The notes below the pieces were generated by a model. The model did not search any database. It was not told the origin of the DNA and saw nothing but the letters and a program-made list of their open reading frames with translations. From NCBI GenBank assembly GCA_033439685.1, contig JAUEDM010000004.1, forward strand, positions 186,001 to 250,000: a DNA stretch of 64,000 nucleotides, read 5' to 3'. This stretch comes from Apodospora peruviana. Taxonomy: Eukaryota; Ascomycota; Sordariomycetes; Sordariales; Lasiosphaeriaceae. Positions 32,732-42,556 of the stretch are shown piece after piece (position 1 is the stretch's first letter; the number at the start of each line of letters is the position of its first letter). A program made the translations under genes and the position numbers.

Positions 32732-34422
32732 ATGTCGCTAGGGCTGTCCCGTATTGCTCGGCGCGAGGTGGAGCACCTAGCAAAGGTGGTTGAGTCGACG
32801 CAGAAACTCACCATCGAGCATCCGCCTAGAACAGAGGACAACGGTCTCGTACTCCCCGTCACCGAATCGCTGGAAATATGCCAACAGACGATGGAGACGA
32901 TCCGGTCGAAGCTGGTTCGCTTCTGCAAGCCCGGGCAGGGAAGGAGAAACCTGGTGGTCATGTTCAGGTGGATCATCCGCAACATCGAGGGCGAGATTCG
33001 CGACATGAGGCTCGAGCTGACGGACCACCGGGCCATGATCGCCGAATCTGTTCAGCCTCTTAGATTCGTAGGTAATTCACTTTTAAATTATGGACCTGCT
33101 GCTAACAGTCGGCATTCTTTCACGCAGACACTTGCGAGGCCAAGGACAGCAGCAAATTCTGGAACAGTTGTCCAGGAATGGCGAGCAGATCGCTCGACTG
33201 ATAGGGGATCCCGAAAAGGCACGCATATTCCACACAGACGTCTCAAGGACGGCATCGAGAGTGTCTCTGATTCTTCAGAGAGGCGGTTCAAGCTGGAGCG
33301 ATTCCTGGACAACACGACCAGCCTGGCAGCCCCGACAGCGATTGACGATGAAGATTACGTGCCCCTACGCAACGTCAACGATACCAGCATATTAGTCGAG
33401 CGAACAGAGGATTCGGTGTTGTTGTTGTTGGAGGAAGTCTCGCCTCTCCTGCAGAGCGGCTGTGATCTGCGCGACTCGGCCGGGGACTTATTGGCCGCGG
33501 TAACCATTGGAGAGGGCCTTGCCGACTTCAAGGCGTTTCTCGCTGCCCCGCGCCAGAGGCTGAACGTTGTTCCAGCAGTTGGACCTTTATTGGTGCACGA
33601 AGCCATCGAACACAACAACAAGGCGCTTGGTATTTTGCTGGATGCTGGGTTTAACCCCAATATCCTGGAGGAGTCCGGTGAGCCACATAGTACTTGTTTC
33701 CCTTTATAATATGAAATGGCTGGTTTCATTGACACATTCTTGCTGCAAATAAACAGGACTGTCCCCTATCTACCCTGCCATCCTCGTCCGATCCAAGCCG
33801 GCGGCCCTGCTCCTCTGCCAGCACGGCGCAGACACTCACCGCTTCTTCCCCGAGGAGGCTTTCGCAAACTTGCGTCCAAAAGCCCACTGGCACGAGAAGA
33901 TGATCGGGGAGGGCGAGGGCGGTGCCGCTCCGCTGCAGACGGCCGCGCACCGTACGCAGGATCCGGGCATTGGTGCGCGTCCTCCTGGACGAGGGACGCG
34001 CGGATCCCAACCAGCAGTTTCCCGACGGCCACATCCTGCTCAAGAGCGTCTGCGCGTGGATGTTTATGGAGACGGCAAAGCTCCTGATCGACTTCGGCGC
34101 CGACGTCAACCATCAGCAGGGCACGCCCCTCCACTGGGCCATCCGTTGCCACAACGGGGAGCTGCTGGAGTACATGCTTGCGCGCGGCCGGCCGAAGCTG
34201 GACGTTCGCTGCCGGCTCCATAAATTTAGGACACCGTTGCACACCGCCATTCGACAGAAAAATTAGGATACGACGAGGCGGCTGGTCGAGCTGGACGTAA
34301 GGTTGGACGTCAGAGATCAGGACGATAGGCGGCCGATCGACTTGATGGATGCGACGTGGGCGAGCTCTAGTGTGCGAAAACTGTTGGAGGAGAAGGTGAG
34401 GGAGCAGGGGTTGTTGGAATAG
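32732..34422 (+). pseudogene. Broken ankyrin-repeat gene with fungal N-terminal helical domain
   Basis: The first part, from the ATG at 32732, is a helical domain (LSRIARREVEHLAKVVESTQ, RWIIRNIEGEIRDMR) like the N-termini of fungal STAND or ankyrin proteins. An intron near 33071-33126 follows. Next comes a frame encoding RNGEQIARLIGDPEKARIFH and ILQRGGSSWSD, which near 33300 must jump to another frame (FLDNTTSLAAPTAIDDEDYV) to continue. An intron 33678..33756 leads to ankyrin-like sequence (ILVRSKPAALLLCQHGADTH). Near 33945 a second shift is needed to enter RALVRVLLDEGRADPNQQF and the ankyrin units WMFMETAKLLIDFGADVN and GTPLHWAIRCHNGELLEYML. A TAG at 34264 interrupts the last unit, after which the same frame stays open and repeat-like to 34422. 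Three lesions in 1.7 kb mark it as a pseudogene. Confidence 0.75.
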
Positions 34423-34545
34423 ACTCCCCTAATCAACGTATCATCACCCTTTGTAAACACCATTGACAGTAATTCGCATCTCAACTCCAACACAGCGGTG
34501 CCTACATGAGACTCTAGAGTCCTAAATCAAGCCACATTTTCGTCA

Positions 34546-35703
34546 TCAGACACCAACATTGCCTTTTTCCTTCCGTTTCCCCTGCAGTATCTGTCCATCT
34601 TCGTGAATCTTGAGAATCGGCTTCGGGTTGACAACCACGTCCCACAACGACCCTCCCCCAGCCTTCCGCCTCTTCTCGTCCTCCCTCCTGAAGAATTCCT
34701 CGGCGGTCCGGATCCTCCCTGGGAAGATGTCATCCAGCAAAGCGTAATCCCTCTTACACGGCTCCTGGTTACGGCCAGAAACCTGCCACATCGACCACCA
34801 CCCCGTAAAGTTTTCCCTGTTGGTCATCTTGGCCGGGCTCTCTGGGTCAACCATGTAGCCGCACGGACGATCGGCGATGGAAGCCCAGTACGGGTCGCGC
34901 CAGTACTCGTCCATGGTCACGTCGACGAACCTGGCTTTGCGGCCGGTGACCTTCTCGAACGCCACGGCCACGTCGTCGTAGTGGATGTGGTCCATGGACG
35001 CCATGAGATCCATCCCGTCGGCCCGATCCGGGTTGTCGAACAGCCACCGGACATAATGAGCGCAGTCGTCCAGCGCGACATGCGGTATCGCCCCGTTCGG
35101 CGTCAAGGGCAGCCTCCAGGTGACGACCTCTTCACCGGTTGCCTCGTCTTGCTCGATCTTGGGCTGCAACGGCGTGTGCTGACACAACGCCATCTCGATG
35201 TACGGCCCCGTCGTGAACAGGGCGATCTGCATCTTGTACCACGGCTTCCCCTTGTTGGAGGCGTTCTGCATCTGGATCCACTCGCCCATGCGGCCCTTAC
35301 CGTCGTAGTGTCCGCCGCGGAATTTGGGGTCGTAGCCGCCGAGCTTGGTGGAGTAGTCGAGGTTGCCGTGCACGTAGAAGCGTAGGCCGCAATCGATGGC
35401 GAGCTCATAGCACCGGATCGTCCAGTACGTTTCCATGGCCTCGCCGGTTGCGAAGCCGTCGATGTTGATGAAGGCGCCCCAGCAACCTGCGAAGCCTGCG
35501 CGCAGGGTGGCCTCGGACATGAAGGTGCCTGGGACGAGCTCGACATTGGGTCCGATGGCGGCGAGCTCTCGGGCGCGGCGGGAGGTGGTGTCGCGGGTGA
35601 GCACGCGGACGGCGTACTTGCCGTCCTGGGCGAGACCACGGACCACGGGCATGCCCTGGGCACCAGTGCCCCCGATCACGAACACTTTGAGTGGAGTGCT
35701 CAT
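34546..35703 (-). CDS. NmrA-like NAD(P)-binding protein
   Basis: 385 residues from the ATG at 35703, the first Met before the Rossmann fold; the open frame runs 65 codons further upstream without a plausible protein. The N-terminus is the classic beta-alpha-beta of the atypical SDR/NmrA family: VFVIGGTGAQGMPVVRGL with the GGTGAQG dinucleotide-binding loop at residues 11-17, followed by VRVLTRD. There is no YxxxK catalytic pair of active dehydrogenases in the expected position, in line with redox-sensing NmrA-like members. The remainder (LDDCAHYVRWLFDNPDRADG, HIHYDDVAVAFEKVTGRKAR) fits the substrate-side half of the fold. Cytosolic or nuclear. A function as co-regulator or as reductase cannot be separated from sequence. 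It lies next to the broken ankyrin gene. Confidence 0.88.
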   Translation of the reverse strand: MSTPLKVFVIGGTGAQGMPVVRGLAQDGKYAVRVLTRDTTSRRARELAAIGPNVELVPGTFMSEATLRAGFAGCWGAFINIDGFATGEAMETYWTIRCYELAIDCGLRFYVHGNLDYSTKLGGYDPKFRGGHYDGKGRMGEWIQMQNASNKGKPWYKMQIALFTTGPYIEMALCQHTPLQPKIEQDEATGEEVVTWRLPLTPNGAIPHVALDDCAHYVRWLFDNPDRADGMDLMASMDHIHYDDVAVAFEKVTGRKARFVDVTMDEYWRDPYWASIADRPCGYMVDPESPAKMTNRENFTGWWSMWQVSGRNQEPCKRDYALLDDIFPGRIRTAEEFFRREDEKRRKAGGGSLWDVVVNPKPILKIHEDGQILQGKRKEKGNVGV

Positions 35704-36499
35704 ATTGTTGGTTTGCTTGGTTCGAGAAAAGGCGTTCAGCTGCCAGTGGTTGTTGTGGCTGTCGGAATCAACAAGTCCTGACTGTCCTGCCCCTTTATAG
35801 ACGCATATTTCCACCTTTTTTGTGTCAACGCTCAAGATCATCACTGTCATTGACGGCAACACAAGCCCGTGTGTGATTTTGTACTGATGAGATGACAAAT
35901 TTAGGAATGTCCTTATAGTAACTGCGGTCAGTCTGTGGTCAAACAGCCATGTTCACTAATCAACTCAACACGGGGTATGCTTATCATCCCCGATGTGGAG
36001 TCTGATAAGATGGGCTCGATAAGTCAGTCAGTCATAGGAAACACTTAAACCCCTGCTTCAAGAGAGTGTTGCTGTAATCCCAATTCATTAAGCGCCAGCC
36101 TCGTGGCTTCAGCATTACCAATCCACAATCCAGAAGACTTGCAAGAAACAGGGGATCACTAATCTCAACTAGTTGAGACTGGCTGATTATCTCATGACGA
36201 GGATCACACTATAATCCAGTATCTTTGGAAGCCACGTGTGATGGTTGGCTTCGTTGCACCCATGTCGTAAATAGGTATATATTTCGAAACAATGAACCCA
36301 CCAGGCTTCTCCAATAAATTAACTACGTCTCCTACTCCTGAAATTGCAGATGGTATCACGCTCCAAAGCAAGTACAGTACATACCAAGTAACAAAGTACA
36401 CGTAATGACATAAATCCAGCGCGGACATTGCCCTAAAGTCCCAAACCACACCTATCCATCCCTGCTCAACCTCTTTAATCAAGCTGAAATCTTGGACTC
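35704..36499. other. Intergenic
   Basis: About 0.8 kb, upstream of the NmrA-like gene and downstream of the DUF3433 gene (both on the minus strand). Mixed composition, no supported gene or repeat. Confidence 0.5.
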
Positions 36500-39400
36500 T
36501 CAAGTCCTCCACCCCCAATCCCTCACATGACTGCGATGCGCATACCCAACTCGAGCCTGCAGTCCCAACCCAACCGCCTCCCCGCCGCCCCATCCCCCCG
36601 TCCGGATCGCACTCACCCCAAACACCTCGTCCTTCTCAAGAGGACTACTTGTCACAAAGCTTCTTTCTTCCGCTCCTCCTCCTCGTCTGCCACCACCACC
36701 ACCACCACCACCGCGCCTATTCCGCACCTTTTCCCAGTCCAATCTAAACCCCATCGTCACGTGCAGGCCATCCTTGAAGAATTCCGTTAAATCCTTCCTG
36801 CTGTCCAACCACTCGGCCCCGCGACCGAGCAAACCAAACATGTTGCCGTCGGCGAGCAAAGCCGCCACGCTGGCGATGCTCGTCGGCGGCCTGGGTAATA
36901 CGCCGTTCGGTTTCGGCAGAGCGAGCCAGGAGGCCGCGGCCGCGAGGACGGTCGCCGAAAGTAAGGCTTGCAGGATGCGGGTGGACGCCGTGTCCTGCAC
37001 CACCCGGCGGGCCGCGCCCGACTCGAGGTTCGATACTGTCAGTGTGGCCGGAAACGCGAGGGTCGTGGCGTTGCCCATGATCACGCCGGCGGCGTCGGTA
37101 GGGAAAATCGCCGACTGCGGGAGAGCTGTACCCCCAGAAACGGTGGGCCGCCGGTTCCATGTGCTGACGATTTGTGCGCGGATGAGCTTGTGCTGGCGGG
37201 TGATGGCGTCGGCGACAGACTGGATCTGCGGGATCTCGCTGCTGGAGAAGGCAGCGACAGGAATGGCGGAGCGTGAGGATACTAGCGACGAAAAAAAGGG
37301 GTCGAGCAGGTGCGGCGTGGACAGCTGGACGAGCTCACTGTAGTCGAGGTTGCCGTCTATTGCTATGGGAGTAGCGAAAGCGGTGGCCTCGTCCACGACC
37401 GGCGGCTTGAAGGTCGTGTCGATGTGCAGGTCAGACCCGATAAAGCTCGTCGCCACGTTGACCTGCTGCATGGTCTCGTTGCACGCGAGCGCCGAGATGG
37501 ATTTTACGGAAACGGCGTCCGTGCCCGCGTCGCGGAGCTGGCCCCAGACGTACACCCAGCGCGACACGGGCGTGGACGCCGTGGTGTTGTTGCTGGCCGC
37601 GAGGGGCTTGTAGGCACCCGCGCCGAAGAAGGCGTTGCGGTCGATGGTGCCCAGCAGAACGTTCCCGAAGCTGTCGAGGTTCTGCGCCGTGCTAATTGCC
37701 AGGGTGTTCTCGTCGAGGTCTGCTTCGCCGGGCAAGATGATTTGTAAGGGGTTGACGAGGCCATCGATGGTTGAGCCGGTCGTCAGGTTCGTCACGAGCT
37801 CGGACTGGCGGTAGGTTTGGCACCGCATGACCGAACGCACGGCCGGGACGGTGGCCACGATGACAAGGTCATCTGGCAGGTCGATGTCGTCCGGCACGTT
37901 CTCGAGAGTCATTGTCGGGTAGGCGAGGTCCTCGTACGTAAAGTCTGGAAATGATATGTTCGCGTCCAGGACGAGAGATGACAGGACGGTGCCGTTCTGA
38001 CACGACGTGCAGAATCCCGGGTCCGGGATCCCGTTGCTTTGGGAGAAAAAGTCCCGGCTCAAGAGTTGACACTGCGCGGTGGCAGGGACTGTAGCAGCGG
38101 AAAAGAGCGTGGCTGCAAAGATGACGAACAGGGACGAGAGGAGGGCGGCGAGGCTGGCTCCTCCGACTGCAAGGTTGCGAGACTTCAAGGCGCGGTAGAG
38201 AACAACAGGCGTGGCTCTGTCCACCAGATTCACGCCAATAGACTGCTCAAGAGTCGCCCCGCGGCGGAGGGCAGCAAACGGAGCCAGCGAGCTGATCATG
38301 AAATCAGCCACGGTGAAGTACAGCGCAATCGAACCGATGCCCATGGCTGGGACGACCGTCCAGAGGAGATGGGGATACGTGTCGTCGTCGGCGTCGGCAA
38401 GCCCCCCGTTCCGCTTCGACGACTGGAGGCTGAGATCGAGACCGACAATAAGACCGATGGCGAGCAGGAATGCCAAGGCGCGCTGCACGGGGTGAAGCAA
38501 CGCCGGATAAGGGAACTTATCTGTCGGCTCGACGTATTCAGGGGTATTGCCGTCCTGCAAGATGCCGTGCCCGCCAAAGATCTTGTAGTACCCGGTCCCG
38601 GTACCGGCTGATCGTTCGTAAGCCTCGACGCCGGTGTAGTACTCCGAGCCAGCTAGTCTCGCTCGCAGGGTCTGTAGGTCTGCTCCTCCAGCGCCGCGTA
38701 GAAGCTGAAGCAGGCTCCGACTGTTCGCAATCAGCGCAGCCGTGTCCATGATCGTTCCAGGGTCGCGCGGTAAGAAGCCCTTTTTGGGGGCCAGAAACGC
38801 CGCGGCGGCGGTCAGAGCGGCGGTTATGCCCATCAAGATGATCATGAGCTTCGCCGTCAGGGGGCTCACTCGTAGTCGTTCGCTCATGGTCGTGGCGGAC
38901 GCGCTGACCGACGAGCCGCTGCCGGCGGGCTGCGTGAGGGTCCTCGAGGCCAAGACGGCGGCGTACTGCTGGAAATAGTCGTTGGCTACACCCTGAAGAG
39001 TCACAGGATCGAGTAGATCCTGCGGTGTAGTTGGTGTCCCGGCTCTCCTGAGGCGGAGATCCAGCGCCAGGAACATGGCGGTGTCGACATTGACGACGTC
39101 AGGCTGGTAGAACCATGGCGAGGTATCCGCATACAAGGACGCGAGCTCGCTCTCGCTGCTGTACGACGCAAAGAACGGCCCGGCCAGGTTCCACGGCTGG
39201 ACGTTAGCAAGAGTCCTGTTCCGTTGCCTATCTGAGTCCGAGGTCGAGGCCGTGATGTTGATCACCGTGCCGTCCTGCGTGGTAACGTCCACTCGACTGA
39301 TGCTGTACGTAGGGGTGCATATCATCTGCGCCGACTGGGTGATATTCCCACCGATCAACCTGACATTGCTGCTGCCATCACCACCATTCTCCGCGGCAGG

Positions 39401-40831
39401 AGAAGCGCTATCGATGGTCGCGGACCCAAACACCACCACCATCCTCGAGTCTTCAAGTCGCGCCGTCGTGTTCAACGAGCCGCCGCCACAGCTACCCTTG
39501 CCAAACCGCGCAAAGTAAAACGTCGTTCCATTTTCTGCCGACTTCGTCGGGACAAAAGCCTCGCTGGACACCGGCATGGTGATATTACAGTCTCCTCCCT
39601 CGGTCGAAAACGAGGTATTGAACTGTTGCACGCCCCTGTTCACCTGCACACCGGTCAGCCCAATTGTCGCAGGCTCGCAGTCCAGTCCCGCCGAGAACCC
39701 GTCGACGGTTGCCTTGACGATGCTTCCCCTCGGCAGGTCCGACGAGAAACGCTGAAACGCAAACCGCTCTGATACTCCATCCGGGAAGTAGACGTGGTCC
39801 TGCTGCAGCCCGACCATGGTGAAGAAGGCCAGCTGGCCGGCGTTGTCGGTCATGTCGGTCGCGTTGTCAGCAAACGTCGTGTCCAGCCGCACGTCGACCT
39901 GGAAGTTGCTCTTCTCGAGCTGGTTGGGGAATATTATCCCACCATCATTAGTTACAGTACTGGTGCTCGTACTGTTATTATCAGTGATCAAGCTCAGCGT
40001 GAGCAAGCCCGTCGATATGACGACCAGCAGCCGCAGTATCAGCGTGACCGTTGCTGTGCAGGCCACCAGGTAATCCTGGTTCCTCAGCGCGCGGAAAATT
40101 GCCTGCGGCTGGGGCATATTCAGATAATCCAGCAGCAGCGTCTTTTCGGCGTCGTTATCCCTCCTCCCAGGAAGCGGTGCCCTGGCCAGTCGGATCCACG
40201 GCGCTGTGTGTTTGGCCTGATAGTCGGCGCGGCTCCAGAGCACGGTCATGATGGTCACCAGCGACGTCGGGACGAGCCGCCAGAGATAGTGGCCCGCCGC
40301 GGTCGTCGTGCCGAGCCCAGAGTTCTTGCTGGACAGGTCGAACAGCGCCCCGATGCTGACGGCCAGGCCGGCAAAGACGACCGCAAAGGATGCCAGTATT
40401 TTTCGTTGCAGGTAGAGTGGTCGCCATGGCATTTCCACTTCCATCAGCTCTGGCCGTTTCTCCTCGACGAGGTCTACTAGGTGTTTTAGTTGTGGCAGCG
40501 GTCGTGGTTGTTGCCCTCCTGTTCCTCCTCCTCCTCCTCCTCCTCCTCCTCCTCCTCCCAGTGGTAAGTTCCTGCTGCTATGTGTGATCCCCTTTTGTGA
40601 TGCCGAGTTGGATGGACTTAGTGACGCTGATGAGGTGCTTGACGAGCTGCTGTGTCCTGCCGATGACATCGTCGGGGTCCTCCGCGGCACGCTAAACGAC
40701 GCGCCTGAGCCGGTATATGGCCGCTCAGGTCGGGGACGCCTCCCACCGCCGCTGCCGACATCTCGTTGGCTCCGATCTGTGCTGATCTTTCTGTTGTTCT
40801 TCCCCAGCTGCGCGTACTCCTGGTATGACAT
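36500..40831 (-). CDS. Large multi-pass membrane protein with duplicated DUF3433-type region
   Basis: Uninterrupted frame of 1443 residues. The N-terminal 110 residues are Ser/Arg-rich and disordered with a 12-residue Gly run (a CCT-type microsatellite on the + strand). Two similar halves follow. Each has a Pro-Trp-rich entry segment (WRPLYLQRKILASFAVV; PALLHPVQRALAFLLAIGL), hydrophobic helices (LWRLVPTSLVTIMTVLW; LLWTVVPAMGIGSIALYF), an ALR/ALK-type motif after a short linker (IFRALRNQDYLVA; LYRALKSRNLAVG), a long extracellular loop with many N-glycosylation sites, and a closing helix before a short KPxGxLPRxP motif (PKKGFLPRDPGTI; PKPNGVLPRPPTSI). This duplicated layout is that of the fungal DUF3433 family. 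The role is unknown; the topology suggests a plasma-membrane or endomembrane protein with two large lumenal loops. Confidence 0.88.
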   Translation of the reverse strand: MSYQEYAQLGKNNRKISTDRSQRDVGSGGGRRPRPERPYTGSGASFSVPRRTPTMSSAGHSSSSSTSSASLSPSNSASQKGITHSSRNLPLGGGGGGGGGGGGTGGQQPRPLPQLKHLVDLVEEKRPELMEVEMPWRPLYLQRKILASFAVVFAGLAVSIGALFDLSSKNSGLGTTTAAGHYLWRLVPTSLVTIMTVLWSRADYQAKHTAPWIRLARAPLPGRRDNDAEKTLLLDYLNMPQPQAIFRALRNQDYLVACTATVTLILRLLVVISTGLLTLSLITDNNSTSTSTVTNDGGIIFPNQLEKSNFQVDVRLDTTFADNATDMTDNAGQLAFFTMVGLQQDHVYFPDGVSERFAFQRFSSDLPRGSIVKATVDGFSAGLDCEPATIGLTGVQVNRGVQQFNTSFSTEGGDCNITMPVSSEAFVPTKSAENGTTFYFARFGKGSCGGGSLNTTARLEDSRMVVVFGSATIDSASPAAENGGDGSSNVRLIGGNITQSAQMICTPTYSISRVDVTTQDGTVINITASTSDSDRQRNRTLANVQPWNLAGPFFASYSSESELASLYADTSPWFYQPDVVNVDTAMFLALDLRLRRAGTPTTPQDLLDPVTLQGVANDYFQQYAAVLASRTLTQPAGSGSSVSASATTMSERLRVSPLTAKLMIILMGITAALTAAAAFLAPKKGFLPRDPGTIMDTAALIANSRSLLQLLRGAGGADLQTLRARLAGSEYYTGVEAYERSAGTGTGYYKIFGGHGILQDGNTPEYVEPTDKFPYPALLHPVQRALAFLLAIGLIVGLDLSLQSSKRNGGLADADDDTYPHLLWTVVPAMGIGSIALYFTVADFMISSLAPFAALRRGATLEQSIGVNLVDRATPVVLYRALKSRNLAVGGASLAALLSSLFVIFAATLFSAATVPATAQCQLLSRDFFSQSNGIPDPGFCTSCQNGTVLSSLVLDANISFPDFTYEDLAYPTMTLENVPDDIDLPDDLVIVATVPAVRSVMRCQTYRQSELVTNLTTGSTIDGLVNPLQIILPGEADLDENTLAISTAQNLDSFGNVLLGTIDRNAFFGAGAYKPLAASNNTTASTPVSRWVYVWGQLRDAGTDAVSVKSISALACNETMQQVNVATSFIGSDLHIDTTFKPPVVDEATAFATPIAIDGNLDYSELVQLSTPHLLDPFFSSLVSSRSAIPVAAFSSSEIPQIQSVADAITRQHKLIRAQIVSTWNRRPTVSGGTALPQSAIFPTDAAGVIMGNATTLAFPATLTVSNLESGAARRVVQDTASTRILQALLSATVLAAAASWLALPKPNGVLPRPPTSIASVAALLADGNMFGLLGRGAEWLDSRKDLTEFFKDGLHVTMGFRLDWEKVRNRRGGGGGGGGRRGGGAEERSFVTSSPLEKDEVFGVSAIRTGGWGGGEAVGLGLQARVGYAHRSHVRDWGWRT

Positions 40832-42556
40832 TGTCCAGCTTCGAGGTCTTGATTGAGAGGTCGAGGACGTCGTCGTGATTTGTTTGTGGCGTAGTCGTAT
40901 GTGTTTTGCTGACCGTCGGTGATCCCCCCGCGGACTTTCACAATATCTCTGCTGGCACTTGCTTACATGTATGTGTACCTATGTGGACATTATGATGCTT
41001 TGTGGTAAAAACGTTCAAGCGTCGAGCTTGATGAGTGAAAGTAAGTAGTGACGATGAATTCTAATGAAGCTGCCAGCAGAAGAAAGCCACGGTAATATGC
41101 AAGAATAAACGACCCAAGCACTGCTGGTGTGTTGTTGAAGGGAAGCGATGATGATGAGCAGGCACGGTACGGCACAGAAATAAACAAGAGGGAGATTGAT
41201 TGTCCCGGGAAACCTCAAGTGAAGATCGAGGATGGGAAAAGCCAGGACAGGGCCTTGAGATCCTAAAACTGGTTCTGGGGAAAATGGCAAGAAAAACAAT
41301 GGGACCCGTGAGAGAGAGATGCGGTCTCTCATGACGGGGAGTAGTAGGTAAGGTAAGCGAACCGAGGAAATATGGAAGCATTTCCCCATGAATGATCGTC
41401 GAAGGATCGCAGACCGAATGAACAAGGGAGGATCATGGGAGAGAGAGAGAGCGAAAGAGAACGAGACAGCCATCCCAAGTTTTGAGTGCTGACTGAGAAG
41501 GTGGATGCGACTGTGTAAAATCAACATGCTCTTGACGTCTGTGGACGCCCCTTGCTATCGCTAAGGCTGGATACCTACGTACCTATCTTGGGGTACCATT
41601 TGCTCGATAGGGAAAGATGCAGAGGCGTATATTGCAGGGGAAGTACCGTCAAGCTCGTCGTTGTTGTTGCAGACCCCCCAAAAGCGGGTTTCAGCCGCCT
41701 TGTTGCATGGATAACAAGAGCCGTAAGCGAACCTGAAAAGTAAGTAAGAGCCCCCCATTCGTCAATTCGACATTTAACCTCAACCGTGCCGAACAGGGGA
41801 GGAGATGTGTCTGAATATCGTCTCATCCGCCCAGATAAAGGGGTCCGTGCCATTGCTGTACATTATATGTGGCACGATAACTAACAACCCTTGGAAACTT
41901 GCATGACCATTGCTTGAAGGATCGGGCTCGAGGGAGTCTCTGTAATCGAATGCAGTCAATAAAGTCAGCATTTTTGTACTCCCCCCAAAGGTCAAGGAAC
42001 CTTAGTTCCATTTGACTCGATGAAGTAAAAGACTGCTTTGTTTCTGCTGTTGTTGAGTGCTGTCCCGTTTGCGACAACCCAGCTCCCCTTTCCGGTAACA
42101 CCTCGTCCCAGGATTCAGGGGTCGTGCTGCAGACTGCACACCTACCTCGAACACAACAATGACCCCAAAATTCGCATGAATCCCCAGTATCTGAAAGGAC
42201 CGCCCACCGTATAGACTTTCTGGGGTACTTGCCGACCTTGGTTCTCAGAAGATCGTTTGTGGGCATATACGCCAGGGTCTGGTACACACCGAGGTCTTGA
42301 TTTCCTCCAGGGATCAACACGTCCAACCATACTTCTCCCTGAAAGGCAAGGCCGTACAGAACAGTGAATATTCCAAATCCCATGCATCAAGTGATCACAT
42401 GATCACAACTTGAAGCTTCACGTCGCGATAGTGACAGTCGGGATTCTCTAAGACTGACCCGTCTGTAGTTGTATTTCCACGCAATAGGAATCCTTTGACC
42501 TAAACACCAGCCATAGTCTACAGCCATCATCAAATACCTTATCACTCATTCACAAA
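40832..42556. other. Intergenic, 5' side of DUF3433 gene and 3' side of GlnRS gene
   Basis: The left part is the promoter and probable leader of the DUF3433 gene; it has a GA-rich run near 41437-41460. Minus-strand open frames at 41015-41527 and 41823-42383 were considered, but no domain or exon structure supports them. TACCTACGTACC-type motifs occur near 41572-41583. Confidence 0.45.

Noticed and set aside
41015..41527. 170-codon minus-strand frame upstream of the DUF3433 gene
   Set aside because: Hydrophobic low-quality frame lying where the leader of the DUF3433 gene should be; no independent support.
41823..42383. 186-codon minus-strand frame between DUF3433 and GlnRS genes
   Set aside because: Irregular composition, no recognised domain, and no splice sites or neighbours that extend it; probably chance.
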